Source: Haematobia irritans
Lineage: Eukaryota; Arthropoda; Insecta; Diptera; Muscidae
Assembly: GCF_050003625.1 (NCBI RefSeq)
Contig: NC_134400.1
Coordinates: 189,935,726 to 189,999,725, forward strand
Reading direction: 5' to 3'
DNA length: 64,000 nucleotides
Numbering within the stretch: the first letter of the stretch is position 1; every line of letters starts with the position of its first letter. The position numbers and the translations under genes were made by a program. The notes under the pieces were generated by a model. It worked only from the letters and a program-made list of their open reading frames with translations, made no database searches and was not told the DNA's origin. Positions 63,968-64,000 of this stretch are shown here, piece after piece.

Positions 63968-64000
63968 ACAAGTATATACGGCCGCAAGTTCGGCCAGGCC
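63968..64000 (-). mobile_element. Family A right end, cut by window edge (A7)
   Basis: AACAAGTATATACGGCCGCA then GTTCGGCCAGGCC: the reverse-oriented right terminus of another family A copy that continues beyond the window. Confidence 0.75.

Overview
The window looks like nuclear DNA from a calyptrate (muscoid) fly. It is very AT-rich and dominated by a 29-bp satellite and by repeats that, from memory, resemble those of house-fly and stable-fly relatives; I could not run a search to fix the species. It contains one recognisable host gene, Rab26, on the minus strand, with six coding exons spread over 39.6 kb (45061 down to 5418). The exons join in frame to 447 residues: a 252-residue low-complexity N-terminal arm followed by a complete Rab GTPase with P-loop, WDTAGQE, NKAD and ETSAK motifs. 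Everything else is intron, flank or mobile DNA.

Layout. 1-5.4 kb: the end of a tandem-repeat element, a satellite-bearing element, a tandem pair of tRNA-derived repeats and AT-rich MITEs downstream of Rab26. 5.4-19.8 kb (last Rab26 intron): a piggyBac element with TTAA ends that carries two nested insertions, a Tc1/mariner DD37E relic, a truncated copy of the Rab26 last exon between 79-bp direct repeats, and several tandem-repeat elements hit by hAT, MITE and SINE insertions. 19.8-45.1 kb: Rab26 exons 5 to 1, with introns largely filled by sense and antisense 29-bp arrays and one complete but dead mariner. 45.1-64 kb: gene-free. It holds higher-order satellite arrays, a MITE with a partial internal duplication, hAT and mariner relics, a (TA)n tract, a tRNA-type SINE ending in (CCTAA)n, and a head-to-tail chain of tandem-repeat elements.

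Most notable points. (1) The duplicated Rab26 terminal exon keeps its splice acceptor and would encode an isoform without the C-terminal cysteines. (2) Two element families, called A and B here, share hairpin-forming left ends, subterminal inverted repeats, right-end hairpins, an ACTTG-type terminus and exactly 153-bp internal units. This architecture matches Helentron-associated (DINE-1/HINE-like) elements. (3) The 29-bp satellite occurs inside three structurally different mobile elements, which suggests transposition as its dispersal route. Nearly all long open frames outside Rab26 and the transposase relics are passive translations of the 29-bp or 153-bp repeats.
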